From Mycobacterium sp. 852002-40037_SCH5390672 (GTDB lineage: Bacteria > Actinomycetota > Actinomycetes > Mycobacteriales > Mycobacteriaceae), in assembly GCF_001665875.1 (NCBI RefSeq), contig NZ_LZTA01000079.1, forward strand, positions 1 to 64,000: DNA of 64,000 nt, in the 5' to 3' direction. Made by a program: the position numbers and the translations under genes. Of the stretch, positions 36,506 through 45,632 are shown in pieces. Positions within the stretch are counted from its first letter, which is position 1; each line of letters opens with the position of its first letter. The notes below the pieces were generated by a model. The model was given only the letters and a program-made list of their open reading frames with translations. It ran no database searches and was not told the DNA's origin.

Positions 36506-37434
36506 GACTGCGCTCCTCCGGCCGTCGCGCTCAATGACTCCTTGGCGATCTCCTCGCCGACCTTGGTCGCCGCGGCGGTCATGATGTCCAGGTTGCCCGC
36601 ATACGGGGGCAGGTAATCGCCGGCGCCCTCGACCTCAACGAAGGTGGTGACCAGGGCCTGGCCGCCGGAGTTGATCGACGGGTCGTCGAACTGGGGCTCG
36701 TTGAGCAGCCGGTAACCCGGCACATAGGTCTGCACCTCGGCCACCACGTCGTGGATGGACTTGGCGATCGCGTCCCGGTCGGCGTCCTCCGGGATGGCGC
36801 AGAAGATGGTGTCGCGCATGATCATCGGCGGGTCGGCGGGGTTCAGGATGATGATCGCCTTGCCGCGCTTGGCGCCGCCGATGGCCTCCACGCCCCTACT
36901 GGTCGTCTTGGTGAACTCGTCGATGTTGGCCCGGGTGCCGGGGCCGGCCGAGAGCGACGCGACCGAGGCGACGATCTCGGCGTAGGGCACGCCACCGATG
37001 TCGGCGACGGCGCGTGACACGGCGTAGACGATCGGGATGGTCGCCTGCCCACCGCAGGTGATCATGTTGACGTTCGGTGCGTCCAGGTGCTGGCGCAGAT
37101 TGGCCGGCGGGATCACCGCCGGACCCACCGCGGCCGGCGTCAGGTCGATGGCCCGGATCCCGGCGGCCTCGTACTTGGGGGCCGCGTCACGGTGCACGTA
37201 GGCGCTGGTCGCCTCGAACACCAGGTCGGGCTTCTCCGGCTGCGCCAACAACCAGTCGACACCCTCGTGGGTGGTCTCCAACCCGAGCTTGCGGGCCCGG
37301 GCCAAGCCCTCGCTGTCGGGGTCGATGCCCACCATCCAGCGCGGTTCCAGCCAGTCCGATCGCAGCAGCTTGTAGAGCAGGTCAGTGCTGATGTTCCCCG
37401 ACCCGACAATGGCCACAGTTGCCTTAGTCGGCAT
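36502..37434 (-). CDS. hsaG: HsaG, acylating propionaldehyde dehydrogenase
   Basis: 310 aa from the ATG at 37434; the frame continues upstream into hsaE but that stretch has noncoding composition. NAD loop [12 protein letters not shown] (7-18) and nucleophile Cys127 in [12 protein letters not shown], as in the DmpF/HsaG family. Converts the aldehyde from HsaF into propionyl-CoA. Forms the HsaFG complex; adjacent to both partners. Confidence 0.95.
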   Translation of the reverse strand: MPTKATVAIVGSGNISTDLLYKLLRSDWLEPRWMVGIDPDSEGLARARKLGLETTHEGVDWLLAQPEKPDLVFEATSAYVHRDAAPKYEAAGIRAIDLTPAAVGPAVIPPANLRQHLDAPNVNMITCGGQATIPIVYAVSRAVADIGGVPYAEIVASVASLSAGPGTRANIDEFTKTTSRGVEAIGGAKRGKAIIILNPADPPMIMRDTIFCAIPEDADRDAIAKSIHDVVAEVQTYVPGYRLLNEPQFDDPSINSGGQALVTTFVEVEGAGDYLPPYAGNLDIMTAAATKVGEEIAKESLSATAGGAQS

Positions 37435-37442
37435 GATGCTCC

Positions 37443-38228
37443 TTACTCGAAAGACAATCGGACCGAACCGAGGCCCGCGAAGTCGGCGACGAAGTTGTCG
37501 CCGGGGTGCGCATCGATCGCCCGCGTGCACGACCCGGGCAGCACCACGTCGCCCTTGCGTAACCGCACGCCGAAGCCGTCCACCTTGCGGGCCAGCCACG
37601 CCACCGCGGTCACCGGGTTGCCCAGCACCGCGTCGGTACGGCCTTCCGCGACGACTTCACCGTTGCAGCGCAACACCGCATCGATCCCCTTGACGTCGAT
37701 GTCGCGGGGCGAAACGCGCGCCTCACCGAGCACGAAACCCGCCGACGAGGCGTTGTCGGCGATGGTGTCGCACAGCTCGATCTTCCAGTTGGTGATCCGG
37801 GTATCGATCAGCTCGATGGACGGCACCAACGCTTCGGTGGCCGCCAACACGTCGTCCTCGGTGCAGCCGGCTCCCGGCAGGTCCGCGTTCAGGACGAAAC
37901 CCACCTCAACCTCGACCCGGGGGTACAGGTAGCGGTTGGCCTTGACCGGGGTGTCTTCGAACAACTGCATCTCGTCGAGCAGATGTCCGTAGTCCGGCTC
38001 GTCGACGCCCATCATTTGCTGGATCGCCAACGACGACAGCCCCACCTTGTGTCCCAGCACCCGAGCCCCCTCCGCGACTCGCTGGCGGATGTTGATCAGC
38101 TGAATCTCGTAGGCGTCGACGACGTCGATATCCGGATAGGCGGCCGTTAGCGGGGCGATCGGCTCGCCGCTCCGCTCGGCTTGCGCCAAGTCGGCAGCCA
38201 GCTCGTCGCGCGTGGCAACACTGAGCAT
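37443..38228 (-). CDS. hsaE: HsaE, 2-hydroxypenta/hexa-dienoate hydratase
   Basis: 261 aa from the ATG at 38228, identical in length to M. tuberculosis HsaE. Fumarylacetoacetate-hydrolase-like fold with [13 protein letters not shown] carrying the Glu ligands for Mg. It hydrates 2-hydroxyhexa-2,4-dienoate, the product of HsaD acting on cleaved ring A. First gene of hsaE-hsaG-hsaF, divergent from kstD with a shared KstR box 58 bases upstream. Confidence 0.95.
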   Translation of the reverse strand: MLSVATRDELAADLAQAERSGEPIAPLTAAYPDIDVVDAYEIQLINIRQRVAEGARVLGHKVGLSSLAIQQMMGVDEPDYGHLLDEMQLFEDTPVKANRYLYPRVEVEVGFVLNADLPGAGCTEDDVLAATEALVPSIELIDTRITNWKIELCDTIADNASSAGFVLGEARVSPRDIDVKGIDAVLRCNGEVVAEGRTDAVLGNPVTAVAWLARKVDGFGVRLRKGDVVLPGSCTRAIDAHPGDNFVADFAGLGSVRLSFE

Positions 38229-38285
38229 TTTTCCAAGTCTCCTCGTACGGTCGACCGGGCCAGTAGCGGCCGCCCCAGGCAATTC

Positions 38286-38299
38286 TATAACGTGTTCTA
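38286..38299. promoter_or_regulatory. KstR operator between hsaE and kstD
   Basis: TATAACGTGTTCTA, core AACgtGTT. It ends one base before the kstD ATG, so repressor bound here would cover the kstD transcription start. Confidence 0.87.
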
Positions 38300-38300
38300 C

Positions 38301-39992
38301 ATGTCAGCGCAGGAGTACGACGTCGTCGTGGTCGGGAGCGGCGGAGCCGGCATGGTAGCCGCCCTTACCGCCGCTCACCGGGGTCTTTCCACCATAGTCA
38401 TCGAGAAGGCCCCGCACTTCGGTGGCTCGACCGCGCGCTCAGGCGGCGGTGTTTGGATCCCGAATAACGAAGTGCTCAAGCGTGACGGGGTCCGCGATAC
38501 CCCCGAGGCCGCCCGCACCTATCTACACGGGATCGTCGGCAACGTCGTCGAGCCCGAACGCATCGATACCTACCTCGAGCGCGGCCCCGAGATGCTGTCC
38601 TTTGTGCTGAAGCACACGCCGCTGAAGATGTGCTGGGTGCCGCGGTACTCCGACTACTACCCGGAGTCGCCGGGCGGCCGCGCGGAGGGCCGGTCGATCG
38701 AGCCGAAGCCGTTCAACGCCCGTAAGCTCGGCGCCGACGAATCCGGCCTGGAGCCGGCGTACGGCAAGGTTCCGCTGAACGTCGTGGTGATGCAACAGGA
38801 TTACGTGCGGCTGAACCAGCTGAAGCGTCACCCGCGCGGGGTGCTGCGCAGCCTGAAGGTCGGCGCCCGCACCGTGTGGGCCAAAGCGACCGGCAAGAAT
38901 CTCGTCGGCATGGGCCGCGCGCTGATCGGGCCGCTGCGTATCGGCTTGCAGAAGGCCGGAGTTCCGGTGGTGCTCAACACCGCGCTCACCGACCTCTACG
39001 TCGAAGACGGCGTGGTGCGCGGCGTCTACGTGCGCGTTGCCGGCGATGCCGAATCTGGTGAGCCCCGGCTGATCCGGGCCCGGCGCGGGGTGATCCTTGC
39101 ATCGGGTGGATTCGAGCACAACGAACAGATGCGAGTGAAATACCAGCGCGCACCGATCAGCACCGAGTGGACCGTCGGCGCGGTGGCCAACACCGGCGAC
39201 GGAATCCTGGCGGGCGAAAAGCTCGGCGCCGCATTGGACATCATGGAAGACGCCTGGTGGGGGCCGACCGTCCCGCTGGTGGGCGCACCCTGGTTCGCGT
39301 TGTCCGAGCGCAACTCGCCCGGGTCGATCATCGTCAACATGTCGGGCAAGCGGTTCATGAACGAGTCGATGCCCTACGTCGAAGCCTGCCACCACATGTA
39401 CGGCGGCGAATACGGTCAGGGTCCCGGACCGGGCGAGAACATTCCCGCGTGGCTGGTGTTCGACCAGCAATACCGGGACCGCTATATCTTCGCGGGATTG
39501 CAGCCCGGACAACGCATTCCGCGCAAGTGGCTGGAGTCCGGCGTCATCATCCAGGCCGACACGCTTGCGGAGCTGGCGCAGAAGGCCGGCCTCCCGGTGA
39601 CCGAATTCACCGCGACCGTAGAGCGTTTCAACGGCTTCGCGCGCTCCGGCATCGACCAGGACTACCAGCGCGGCGAGAGCGCCTACGACAGGTACTACGG
39701 CGACCCGACCAACAAGCCGAACCCCAACCTCGGCGAGCTCAGTCACGCGCCGTACTACGCGGCCAAGATGGTGCCCGGTGACCTGGGCACCAAGGGCGGC
39801 ATCCGCACCGACATTCACGGCCGGGCGCTGCGCGACGACGGCAGTATCATCGAAGGCCTCTACGCCGCAGGCAATGTCAGCGCTCCGGTGATGGGCCACA
39901 CCTACCCCGGTCCGGGCGGCACCATCGGTCCGGCCATGACGTTCGGCTACCTGGCGGCGTTGCACATCGCCGGCGGAGCCGGGGAAAGGTAA
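38301..39992 (+). CDS. kstD: KstD, 3-ketosteroid delta1-dehydrogenase
   Basis: 563 aa from the ATG at 38301, matching M. tuberculosis KstD. FAD-binding VGSGGAGMVAALTAAHRG (GSGGAG at 12-17), then IEKAPHFGGSTARSGGGVWIP, and the C-terminal GNVSAPVMGHTYPGPGGTIGPAMTFG that closes the flavin site. Introduces the 1,2-double bond in 3-ketosteroids; with KshA it triggers ring B opening. Only one base separates the KstR box from the start codon, so the mRNA is probably leaderless. Confidence 0.96.
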   Translation: MSAQEYDVVVVGSGGAGMVAALTAAHRGLSTIVIEKAPHFGGSTARSGGGVWIPNNEVLKRDGVRDTPEAARTYLHGIVGNVVEPERIDTYLERGPEMLSFVLKHTPLKMCWVPRYSDYYPESPGGRAEGRSIEPKPFNARKLGADESGLEPAYGKVPLNVVVMQQDYVRLNQLKRHPRGVLRSLKVGARTVWAKATGKNLVGMGRALIGPLRIGLQKAGVPVVLNTALTDLYVEDGVVRGVYVRVAGDAESGEPRLIRARRGVILASGGFEHNEQMRVKYQRAPISTEWTVGAVANTGDGILAGEKLGAALDIMEDAWWGPTVPLVGAPWFALSERNSPGSIIVNMSGKRFMNESMPYVEACHHMYGGEYGQGPGPGENIPAWLVFDQQYRDRYIFAGLQPGQRIPRKWLESGVIIQADTLAELAQKAGLPVTEFTATVERFNGFARSGIDQDYQRGESAYDRYYGDPTNKPNPNLGELSHAPYYAAKMVPGDLGTKGGIRTDIHGRALRDDGSIIEGLYAAGNVSAPVMGHTYPGPGGTIGPAMTFGYLAALHIAGGAGER

Positions 39993-39997
39993 CCGCA

Positions 39998-40870
39998 ATG
40001 CCCATCGACGTAGACGTCGCGCTGAACGCCGAGCTGGACCCCATCGAGTTCTCTTGGGCCAGCAGTGATGTGCAGCTCTATCACCTCGGCCTGGGTGCGG
40101 GGGCAGACCCGATGAACCCTCGCGAGCTGCGGTACTTGGTCGACGACACCCCGCAGGTGCTGCCGACGTTCGGCAACGTGGCCGCCACCTTCCACGCCAC
40201 GAAACCGCCGACCGTGCGATTTCCCGGGATCGACATCGAACTGGGCAAGGTGCTGCACGCCAGCGAGCGGGTCGAGACGCCCGCAGCGCTGCCACCGTCG
40301 GGCTCGGCGAAGGCCGTCACCCGGTTCACGGACATCTGGGACAAGGGCAAGGCCGCGGTGATTTGGAGCGAGACGACGGTGACCGCGCCCGACGGGACAC
40401 TGTTGTGGACGCAGCGCCGGTCGATCTTCGCCCGCGGCGAAGGCGGATTCGGCGGCGAGCGTGGTCCGTCATCGTCGGACGCCGCCCCGGACCGGGCTCC
40501 CGACTTTGAGGTCGACGTGCCGATCCTGCCGCAGCAGGCGCTGCTCTACCGGCTGTGCGGGGACCGCAACCCCCTGCACTCGGATCCCGAATTCGCCGCT
40601 GCCGCAGGCTTTTCCCAGCCTATTCTGCACGGGCTGTGCACTTACGGCATGACCTGCAAGGCGATCACCGATACGGTGCTCGACGGTGATGCCGGCGCGG
40701 TGGCTGCCTACGGCGCGCGTTTCGCCGGGGTGGCGTTCCCCGGTGAAACGCTCAAGGTCGGCATCTGGAAGGACTCGGGGCCTGCCGGAGACCGCTTCCT
40801 GGCCAGCGTTGTCGCTCCCTCGCGTGACAACGCCGTCGTCCTCGCCGGCGTCGAACTAATCCCGGCGTAG
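39998..40870 (+). CDS. hsd4B: MaoC-type steroid enoyl-CoA hydratase (Hsd4B / ChsH3)
   Basis: 290 aa, six bases after kstD. Double hot-dog protein: an N-terminal inactive half and a C-terminal half with the hydratase-2 motif YRLCGDRNPLHSDPEFAAAAG (Asp189, Asn191, His194). The M. tuberculosis homologue Rv3538 acts as an enoyl-CoA hydratase in cholesterol side-chain degradation despite the old name Hsd4B. It lacks the SDR domain of eukaryotic HSD17B4. Confidence 0.92.
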   Translation: MPIDVDVALNAELDPIEFSWASSDVQLYHLGLGAGADPMNPRELRYLVDDTPQVLPTFGNVAATFHATKPPTVRFPGIDIELGKVLHASERVETPAALPPSGSAKAVTRFTDIWDKGKAAVIWSETTVTAPDGTLLWTQRRSIFARGEGGFGGERGPSSSDAAPDRAPDFEVDVPILPQQALLYRLCGDRNPLHSDPEFAAAAGFSQPILHGLCTYGMTCKAITDTVLDGDAGAVAAYGARFAGVAFPGETLKVGIWKDSGPAGDRFLASVVAPSRDNAVVLAGVELIPA

Positions 40871-40892
40871 GGATTTGCGTTTTCTTTTGCGC

Positions 40893-40948
40893 CGAGCGTC
40901 GCGCTAGCGTGGCGTTCGGCGTCCACTGCCACGCTAGCGTGACGCTCG
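40893..40948. repeat. 21-bp-arm hairpin at the 3' end of the DUF559 gene
   Basis: Arms 40893-40913 (CGAGCGTCGCGCTAGCGTGG plus C) and 40928-40948 pair at 20 of 21 positions around a 14-base loop. The stop codon of the minus-strand DUF559 gene (40934-40936) lies in the right arm. It also sits between convergent hsd4B and the DUF559 gene, so it may act as a terminator. Confidence 0.65.
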
Positions 40949-41779
40949 ACGGGCAATTGCCGATTGAACCCGTCGAACAATCTCGGCCGGCCGATCGCCC
41001 GCGACTACCCGGACAACGATCCAGCCCAGCCGCTCGAGCATTTCGGCGCGCCGGATGTCCCATGTGTACTGCCATCGATCACTGCGGTGTTGCTCGCCGT
41101 CGTATTCGACGGCGACTTTAACGTCCTCCCAGCCCATGTCGAGATAGACGGTCAGATCGCAAAACTCGTCGCTAACGGCAATTTGCGTTTGGGGAGGAGG
41201 TAGGTGGGCCTGTATCAACAGAAGCCGCAGCCACGACTCTTTGGGTGACTGTGCTCCGGGGTCCGCTAGACGTATCGCGGTCCGCGCTCGGCGGATACCG
41301 CGACGAGCGTTATACCGCTCCGCCAATATTTCAACGTCAGCTACTTTTACGGCTACTGCCCGCATTAACGCATCGATGGCCGCGACCGCTTCATTAGTCG
41401 GGTACCAACAACCCAAGTCGAGTACCGTCCGTGCCGGCGTCGTCACCGGTATCCCATCAATCGATTCGACCTCGTCACATTCGATGTGATCACCGCGCAC
41501 TCGCAGTCCTGGTAACCGATTTCTGTTGCTGTGCAGGATTTCCAGCGGCGCAGCGGAGTCGATCCACCGAGCACCATGCAGTGCGGAGGCCGAAAGCCCA
41601 GCAACGATTCCGCGGCGTCGTGACCACAGCCATCCCGCTCGGGCCCGAACAATTGGGGTCAGCTCAGCGCCCGAGCAGACATACACGTCGCGGAACAGCT
41701 TGGTGTACCGAGTCCGCAACGCACTCTTGACGACGGCGCCGTTCGCAACCGCTTCGCTGCCGATGAATGGCTCTGCCAT
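40934..41779 (-). CDS. DUF559 endonuclease-like protein with AbiEi-like N-terminus
   Basis: 281 aa. The first ~120 residues resemble the winged-helix N-terminus seen in AbiEi-type antitoxins (REPFIGSEA-type start, FRDVYV, GLSASALHG, TPARTVLDLG). The C-terminal part (about 178-281) is DUF559/Vsr-like, with a probable nuclease core: Glu181, Asp214 and VAVEYDGEQH (Glu225, Asp227, His231). These proteins are common in mycobacteria and their function is unknown. No partner toxin gene is next to it. It is flanked by hairpins and lies where M. tuberculosis has PPE63. Confidence 0.8.
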   Translation of the reverse strand: MAEPFIGSEAVANGAVVKSALRTRYTKLFRDVYVCSGAELTPIVRARAGWLWSRRRGIVAGLSASALHGARWIDSAAPLEILHSNRNRLPGLRVRGDHIECDEVESIDGIPVTTPARTVLDLGCWYPTNEAVAAIDALMRAVAVKVADVEILAERYNARRGIRRARTAIRLADPGAQSPKESWLRLLLIQAHLPPPQTQIAVSDEFCDLTVYLDMGWEDVKVAVEYDGEQHRSDRWQYTWDIRRAEMLERLGWIVVRVVAGDRPAEIVRRVQSAIARRASR

Positions 41780-41840
41780 CGCGGCAGCGTTGCACGAGTG
41801 GCGTCGAGCGTCACGTCAGTGCATGGCAACCATCCACAGC

Positions 41841-41906
41841 GTCACCCTAGCGTGACGCTCGGCGGCCACAGCCACGCTAGCGTGACTGCAGTGTGACGCT
41901 CGGCGG
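41841..41906. repeat. Palindromic repeats upstream of the DUF559 gene
   Basis: CGTCACCCTAGCGTGACG (near-perfect palindrome), CACGCTAGCGTG at 41873-41884 (perfect) and GTGTGACGCTCGGCGGG lie within 66 bases. The word TGACGCTCGGCGG occurs twice. The same CGCTAGCG/ACGCTCG words make up the hairpin at the other end of the gene. The interval to the ltp2 stop holds no gene. Confidence 0.6.
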
Positions 41907-41945
41907 GAAATGGCCGCACACTCTGCGTTCAGAGCGCCGAGACCA

Positions 41946-43115
41946 CTAGCCCAGGATCAGGCCCGACGTGGGCACGCCGGTGCCCGCGGTGACCAGGACG
42001 TGCTCGACGTCGGGCACCGGGTTCACCGAGGTGCCCCGCAATTGCCGCACACCCTCGGCGATGCCGTTCATGCCGTGGATGTAAGCCTCACCGAGTTGGC
42101 CGCCATGGGTGTTGATCGGAAGCCGCCCACCGATTTCGATGGCGCCGTTCGCGATGAAGTCCTTGGCCTCGCCCTTCCCGCAGAATCCCAACTCTTCCAA
42201 CTGAATCAGGGTGAACGGGGTGAAGTGATCGTAGAGCACGGCGGTCTGGATATCGGTCGGCTTCAGGCCCGACTGCTGCCAGAGCTGCTGACCTACGACC
42301 CCCATCTCGGGCAGGCCGAGCTCGGGCCGGTAGTAGCTGACCATCGTGTACTGGTCAGGGCTGGAGCCCTGCGCGGCCGCCTCGATGATCGCCGGTCGCT
42401 GCTTGAGGTCCCGCGCGCGTTCGGGCGACGTCACCACGATGGCGACCGCCCCGTCGGTTTCCTGGCAGCAGTCCAGCAACCGCAGCGGCTCCGCGATCCA
42501 CCGCGAATTCTGGTGGTCCTCAATGGATATCGGCTTCTCGTAGAAATACGCCTTCGGGTTCTTGGCCGCATGCTTGCGGTCGGCCACCGAGATCGCGCCG
42601 AAGTCCCGGCTGGTCGCACCGGACAGGTGCATGTAGCGCTGAGCGATCATCGCGACCTGAGCGGCCGGTGTGGAAAGCCCGTGCGGATAGGAGAAGGAAT
42701 TATCCGCCGCCGTCGAATCCGCCTGCATGCCGGCGTTTCCCACCAAGCGGGTCTGCACCTGACCGAACCGCATGCCCGAGCGCTCGTTGAACGCCCGGTA
42801 CGCGACGACGACGTCGGCCACCCCGGTGGCCACGGCGAGCGCCGCCTGTTGAACCGTCGCGCACGCGGCGCCGCCGCCGTATCCGATCTGCGAGAAGAAC
42901 TTCAGGTCACCGATGCCGACCGCCCGCGCGACGGCCGTCTCGTTGTTGGTGTCCATGGTGAAGGTGGTCAACCCGTCGACGTCGGACGGGCTCAACCCGG
43001 CGTCGTCCAACGCAGCCAAAACCGCCTCGGCCGCCAGCCGCAGCTCACTACGGCCGGAGTCCTTGGAGAAGTCGGTGGCGCCGATGCCGACGATCGCAGC
43101 CTTGCCCGACAACAT
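41946..43115 (-). CDS. ltp2: Ltp2, steroid side-chain retro-aldolase
   Basis: 389 aa from the ATG at 43115, which overlaps the chsH1 stop (TGATG). Thiolase-like Ltp fold without the catalytic Cys pair; C-terminal LYDHFTPFTLIQLEELGFCGKGE and INTHGGQLGEAYIHGMNG are family landmarks. With the DUF35 domain of ChsH2 it cleaves the C17 hydroxypropionyl-CoA chain to androstenedione and propionyl-CoA. The operon order supports this complex. Confidence 0.94.
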   Translation of the reverse strand: MLSGKAAIVGIGATDFSKDSGRSELRLAAEAVLAALDDAGLSPSDVDGLTTFTMDTNNETAVARAVGIGDLKFFSQIGYGGGAACATVQQAALAVATGVADVVVAYRAFNERSGMRFGQVQTRLVGNAGMQADSTAADNSFSYPHGLSTPAAQVAMIAQRYMHLSGATSRDFGAISVADRKHAAKNPKAYFYEKPISIEDHQNSRWIAEPLRLLDCCQETDGAVAIVVTSPERARDLKQRPAIIEAAAQGSSPDQYTMVSYYRPELGLPEMGVVGQQLWQQSGLKPTDIQTAVLYDHFTPFTLIQLEELGFCGKGEAKDFIANGAIEIGGRLPINTHGGQLGEAYIHGMNGIAEGVRQLRGTSVNPVPDVEHVLVTAGTGVPTSGLILG

Positions 43116-43516
43116 CAGGCACCCCCGATCGTCAGCGTCACGTTCGCGATGACGTGGTCGCCGAGGCTGTTGCGGCCGAAAACCTTCAGCGTGATCAGGC
43201 CGTCGTCGATTCCGGTCACCTCGCCGGAGAAGGTGACGGTGTCGTAGGCGTACCACGGCACACCGAGCCGCAACCCGATCGACTTGATCAGCGCCGTCGG
43301 ACCGGCCCAGTCGGTGACGTAGCGCTGCACCAGCCCGGTGTCGGTCAGGATGTTGACGAAGATGTCCTTGGAACCTTTGGCCTGGGCCAGATCCCGGTCA
43401 TGGTGCACGTCCTGAAAGTCCCTGGTGGCCAGGGCCGTTGAGATGATAAATGTCGGCGAGCCGTGCAGCTTGAGTTCGGGCAGAGTGGTGCCCACTTCAA
43501 CAACAGGTGCGCTCAT
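43115..43516 (-). CDS. chsH1: ChsH1, MaoC-like subunit of steroid enoyl-CoA hydratase
   Basis: 133 aa from the ATG at 43516. Single hot-dog domain with catalytic-type RDFQDVHHDRDLAQ (Asp36, His39), which lies in ChsH1 in the known ChsH1-ChsH2 heterotetramer. Hydrates the C3 side-chain enoyl-CoA. Overlaps chsH2 by four bases and ltp2 by one. Confidence 0.94.
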   Translation of the reverse strand: MSAPVVEVGTTLPELKLHGSPTFIISTALATRDFQDVHHDRDLAQAKGSKDIFVNILTDTGLVQRYVTDWAGPTALIKSIGLRLGVPWYAYDTVTFSGEVTGIDDGLITLKVFGRNSLGDHVIANVTLTIGGA

Positions 43517-44472
43517 GCTTGATCTCCCAAGGGCTCCCAGGCGTAGAGGCTCCACTCCGGGCCGGACTCACCGGCCGGGAAGTCGATATAGGTTGCGCGA
43601 ACCGGCATCCCGATTTTAATCTCGGCGGGTTCGACGTTGCGCAGCTCGCCGAGCATACGAACGCCCTCTTCCAGTTCGACCAACGCGATCACGAATGGCA
43701 GCGTGCGACCGGGCACCTTCGGTGCGTGATGCACCACGAAGCTGAACACCGTGCCACGGCCGCTGGCCACCGCGAAGTCGACGGGCTCGGCCTTGTCCTG
43801 CCATACCGCCGGCACCGGCGGGTGCTGCAGGGTGCCGTCGGCGAGACGCTGGATACGCAGCTCGTGCGCTTTAACGCCCTCCCAGAAGAAGGCGGTGTCG
43901 CGTGACACCGCCGGACGCATCATGGCGTCGGCGTCCAGGTCCTCCGGGACCGCGCCGGCATCAGACTTCTCGTGAGGCCTGAATTTCAAGATGCGCCATG
44001 CCATCTCGGCGACGTCTTCGTCACCGACCCGCCACGTGATGTGTTGGTTGATGAACCAGCCCTCACCGAGCCCGGTCTGCTTGGGGCCGACGACGTCGCG
44101 CATCTCCGAGACGACGGTGACCTGTTCCCCCGGACGCAGATACCGATGGTAGGTCTGCTCGCAGTTGGTCGCGACCACCCCGATGTAGCCGGCCTCGTCG
44201 AACAGCTCCATGATCGGGCCCATGGGGTCGTCGGTCGGGCGTTCCCCACCCAGACCGAACATCGTCCACACCTGAATCATGGCCGGCGGGGCCACAATTC
44301 CGGGGTGACCGGCGGCCCTGGCGGCGGCCTCGTCGACGTAGATCGGGTTGCGGTCGCCGAGCGCCTCGACCCAGTTGTTGATCGTCGGCTGGTTCACCGG
44401 ATCCCGGGCGTCACGCGGCTTGGCGACGACGGTGGCCGTGATTTCCGCGATGGCGTCCTGAATGTCGGTCAT
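43513..44472 (-). CDS. chsH2: ChsH2, MaoC-DUF35 fusion subunit of steroid hydratase/aldolase
   Basis: 319 aa from the ATG at 44472 (TGATG with the fadE29 stop). Residues about 1-165 form the MaoC-like hot-dog domain that lacks the catalytic pair. Residues about 190-319 are the DUF35 OB-fold (HPPVPAVWQDKAEPVDF, GTVFSFVVHHAPKVPG). The first half pairs with ChsH1; the DUF35 half binds and activates Ltp2. It is the structural link between hydration and aldol cleavage. Confidence 0.94.
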   Translation of the reverse strand: MTDIQDAIAEITATVVAKPRDARDPVNQPTINNWVEALGDRNPIYVDEAAARAAGHPGIVAPPAMIQVWTMFGLGGERPTDDPMGPIMELFDEAGYIGVVATNCEQTYHRYLRPGEQVTVVSEMRDVVGPKQTGLGEGWFINQHITWRVGDEDVAEMAWRILKFRPHEKSDAGAVPEDLDADAMMRPAVSRDTAFFWEGVKAHELRIQRLADGTLQHPPVPAVWQDKAEPVDFAVASGRGTVFSFVVHHAPKVPGRTLPFVIALVELEEGVRMLGELRNVEPAEIKIGMPVRATYIDFPAGESGPEWSLYAWEPLGDQA

Positions 44473-45632
44473 CGAGGCACCCGCGGCACTTTGAGTCCCG
44501 CCGCCGCGATCATCTCCCGCATCACTTCGTTCACGCCCCCGCCGAAGGTGATGACCAGGTTGCGCTTGGTCTGGGAGTCCAGCCAGTTGAGCAGGTCGGC
44601 GGTGTCCGAATCGGCGGGGTTGCCGTACCTGCCGACGATCTCCTCGGCGAGTCGCCCGATGTACTGGATGCGCTCCGTGCCAAAGACTTTGGTCGAGGCG
44701 GCATCGGCCACGTTGATGTCCTCGCCGGCGGCGGCCACCTGCCAGTTCAGCAACTCGTTGATCCGCCACATCGCATGGATTTCACCGAGGGCCCGCTTAA
44801 CGTCCTGGTGATCGATCGGCGTGACGCCGTCGCTACCGGGCTTGGACGCCCAGGCGTGCACCCGGTCGTAGATGCCTGCGGTGCGGCCCGCGGGGCCCAG
44901 CATGACCCGCTCGTTGTTGAGCTGGGTGGTAATCAGTCGCCATCCACCGTTCTCCTCGCCGACCAGCATGTCGGCGGGCACCCGCACGTCGTTGTAGTAC
45001 GTGGCGTTGGTGTGGTGGGCACCGTCGGACAGGATGATCGGCGTCCAGGAGTAGCCGGGATCCTTGGTGTCGACGATCAGGATCGAAATGCCTTTGTGCT
45101 TCACGGCTTCCGGGTCGGTGCGGCAGGCCAGCCAGATGTAGTCCGCGTCATGGGCGCCGGTGGTGAAGATCTTCTGCCCGTTGACGATGTATTCGTCGCC
45201 CTGACGAATGGCGGTGGTTCGCAGGGAGGCCAGGTCGGTGCCGGCCTCGGGCTCGGTGTAGCCGATCGCGAAGTGCACCTCACCGGCCAGGATGGCCGGC
45301 AGGAACTTCTTCTTCTGTTCTTCGCTGCCGAACTGCTGCAGTACCGGACCCACCGTCTGCAACGTCACCGCGGGCAGCGGCACGTCGGCCCGGTGCGCCT
45401 CGTTGACGAAGATCGACTGCTCGATCGGGCCGAAGCCCAGGCCGCCGAACTCCTTTGGCCATCCGACGCCGAGCTTGCCGTCCCGCCCCATCCGCCGGAT
45501 CACCGCGCGATAGGCCTCGTTGTGACGGTCTTGTTCCATCGCCATCATCTCGTCGGACGAGATCAGGTTCGAAAAGTATTCCCGCAGTTCGGCTTGCAGC
45601 TGACGCTGCTCCGGAGTCAGGTCTATGAACAT
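44469..45632 (-). CDS. fadE29: FadE29 (ChsE2), steroid acyl-CoA dehydrogenase subunit
   Basis: 387 aa from the ATG at 45632, the same length as M. tuberculosis FadE29. Acyl-CoA dehydrogenase fold with FAIGYTEPEAGTDLASLRTTA and C-terminal FGGGVNEVMREMIAAAGLKVPR. With FadE28 it dehydrogenates the three-carbon side chain. The reading frame extends upstream into fadE28 but only this part is coding. Confidence 0.95.
   Translation of the reverse strand: MFIDLTPEQRQLQAELREYFSNLISSDEMMAMEQDRHNEAYRAVIRRMGRDGKLGVGWPKEFGGLGFGPIEQSIFVNEAHRADVPLPAVTLQTVGPVLQQFGSEEQKKKFLPAILAGEVHFAIGYTEPEAGTDLASLRTTAIRQGDEYIVNGQKIFTTGAHDADYIWLACRTDPEAVKHKGISILIVDTKDPGYSWTPIILSDGAHHTNATYYNDVRVPADMLVGEENGGWRLITTQLNNERVMLGPAGRTAGIYDRVHAWASKPGSDGVTPIDHQDVKRALGEIHAMWRINELLNWQVAAAGEDINVADAASTKVFGTERIQYIGRLAEEIVGRYGNPADSDTADLLNWLDSQTKRNLVITFGGGVNEVMREMIAAAGLKVPRVPR

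Noticed and set aside
41841..41906. Possible toxin partner for the AbiEi-like N-terminus
   Set aside because: No open frame for an AbiEii-type nucleotidyltransferase lies on either side; neighbours are hsd4B and ltp2, so a toxin-antitoxin pair is not supported.
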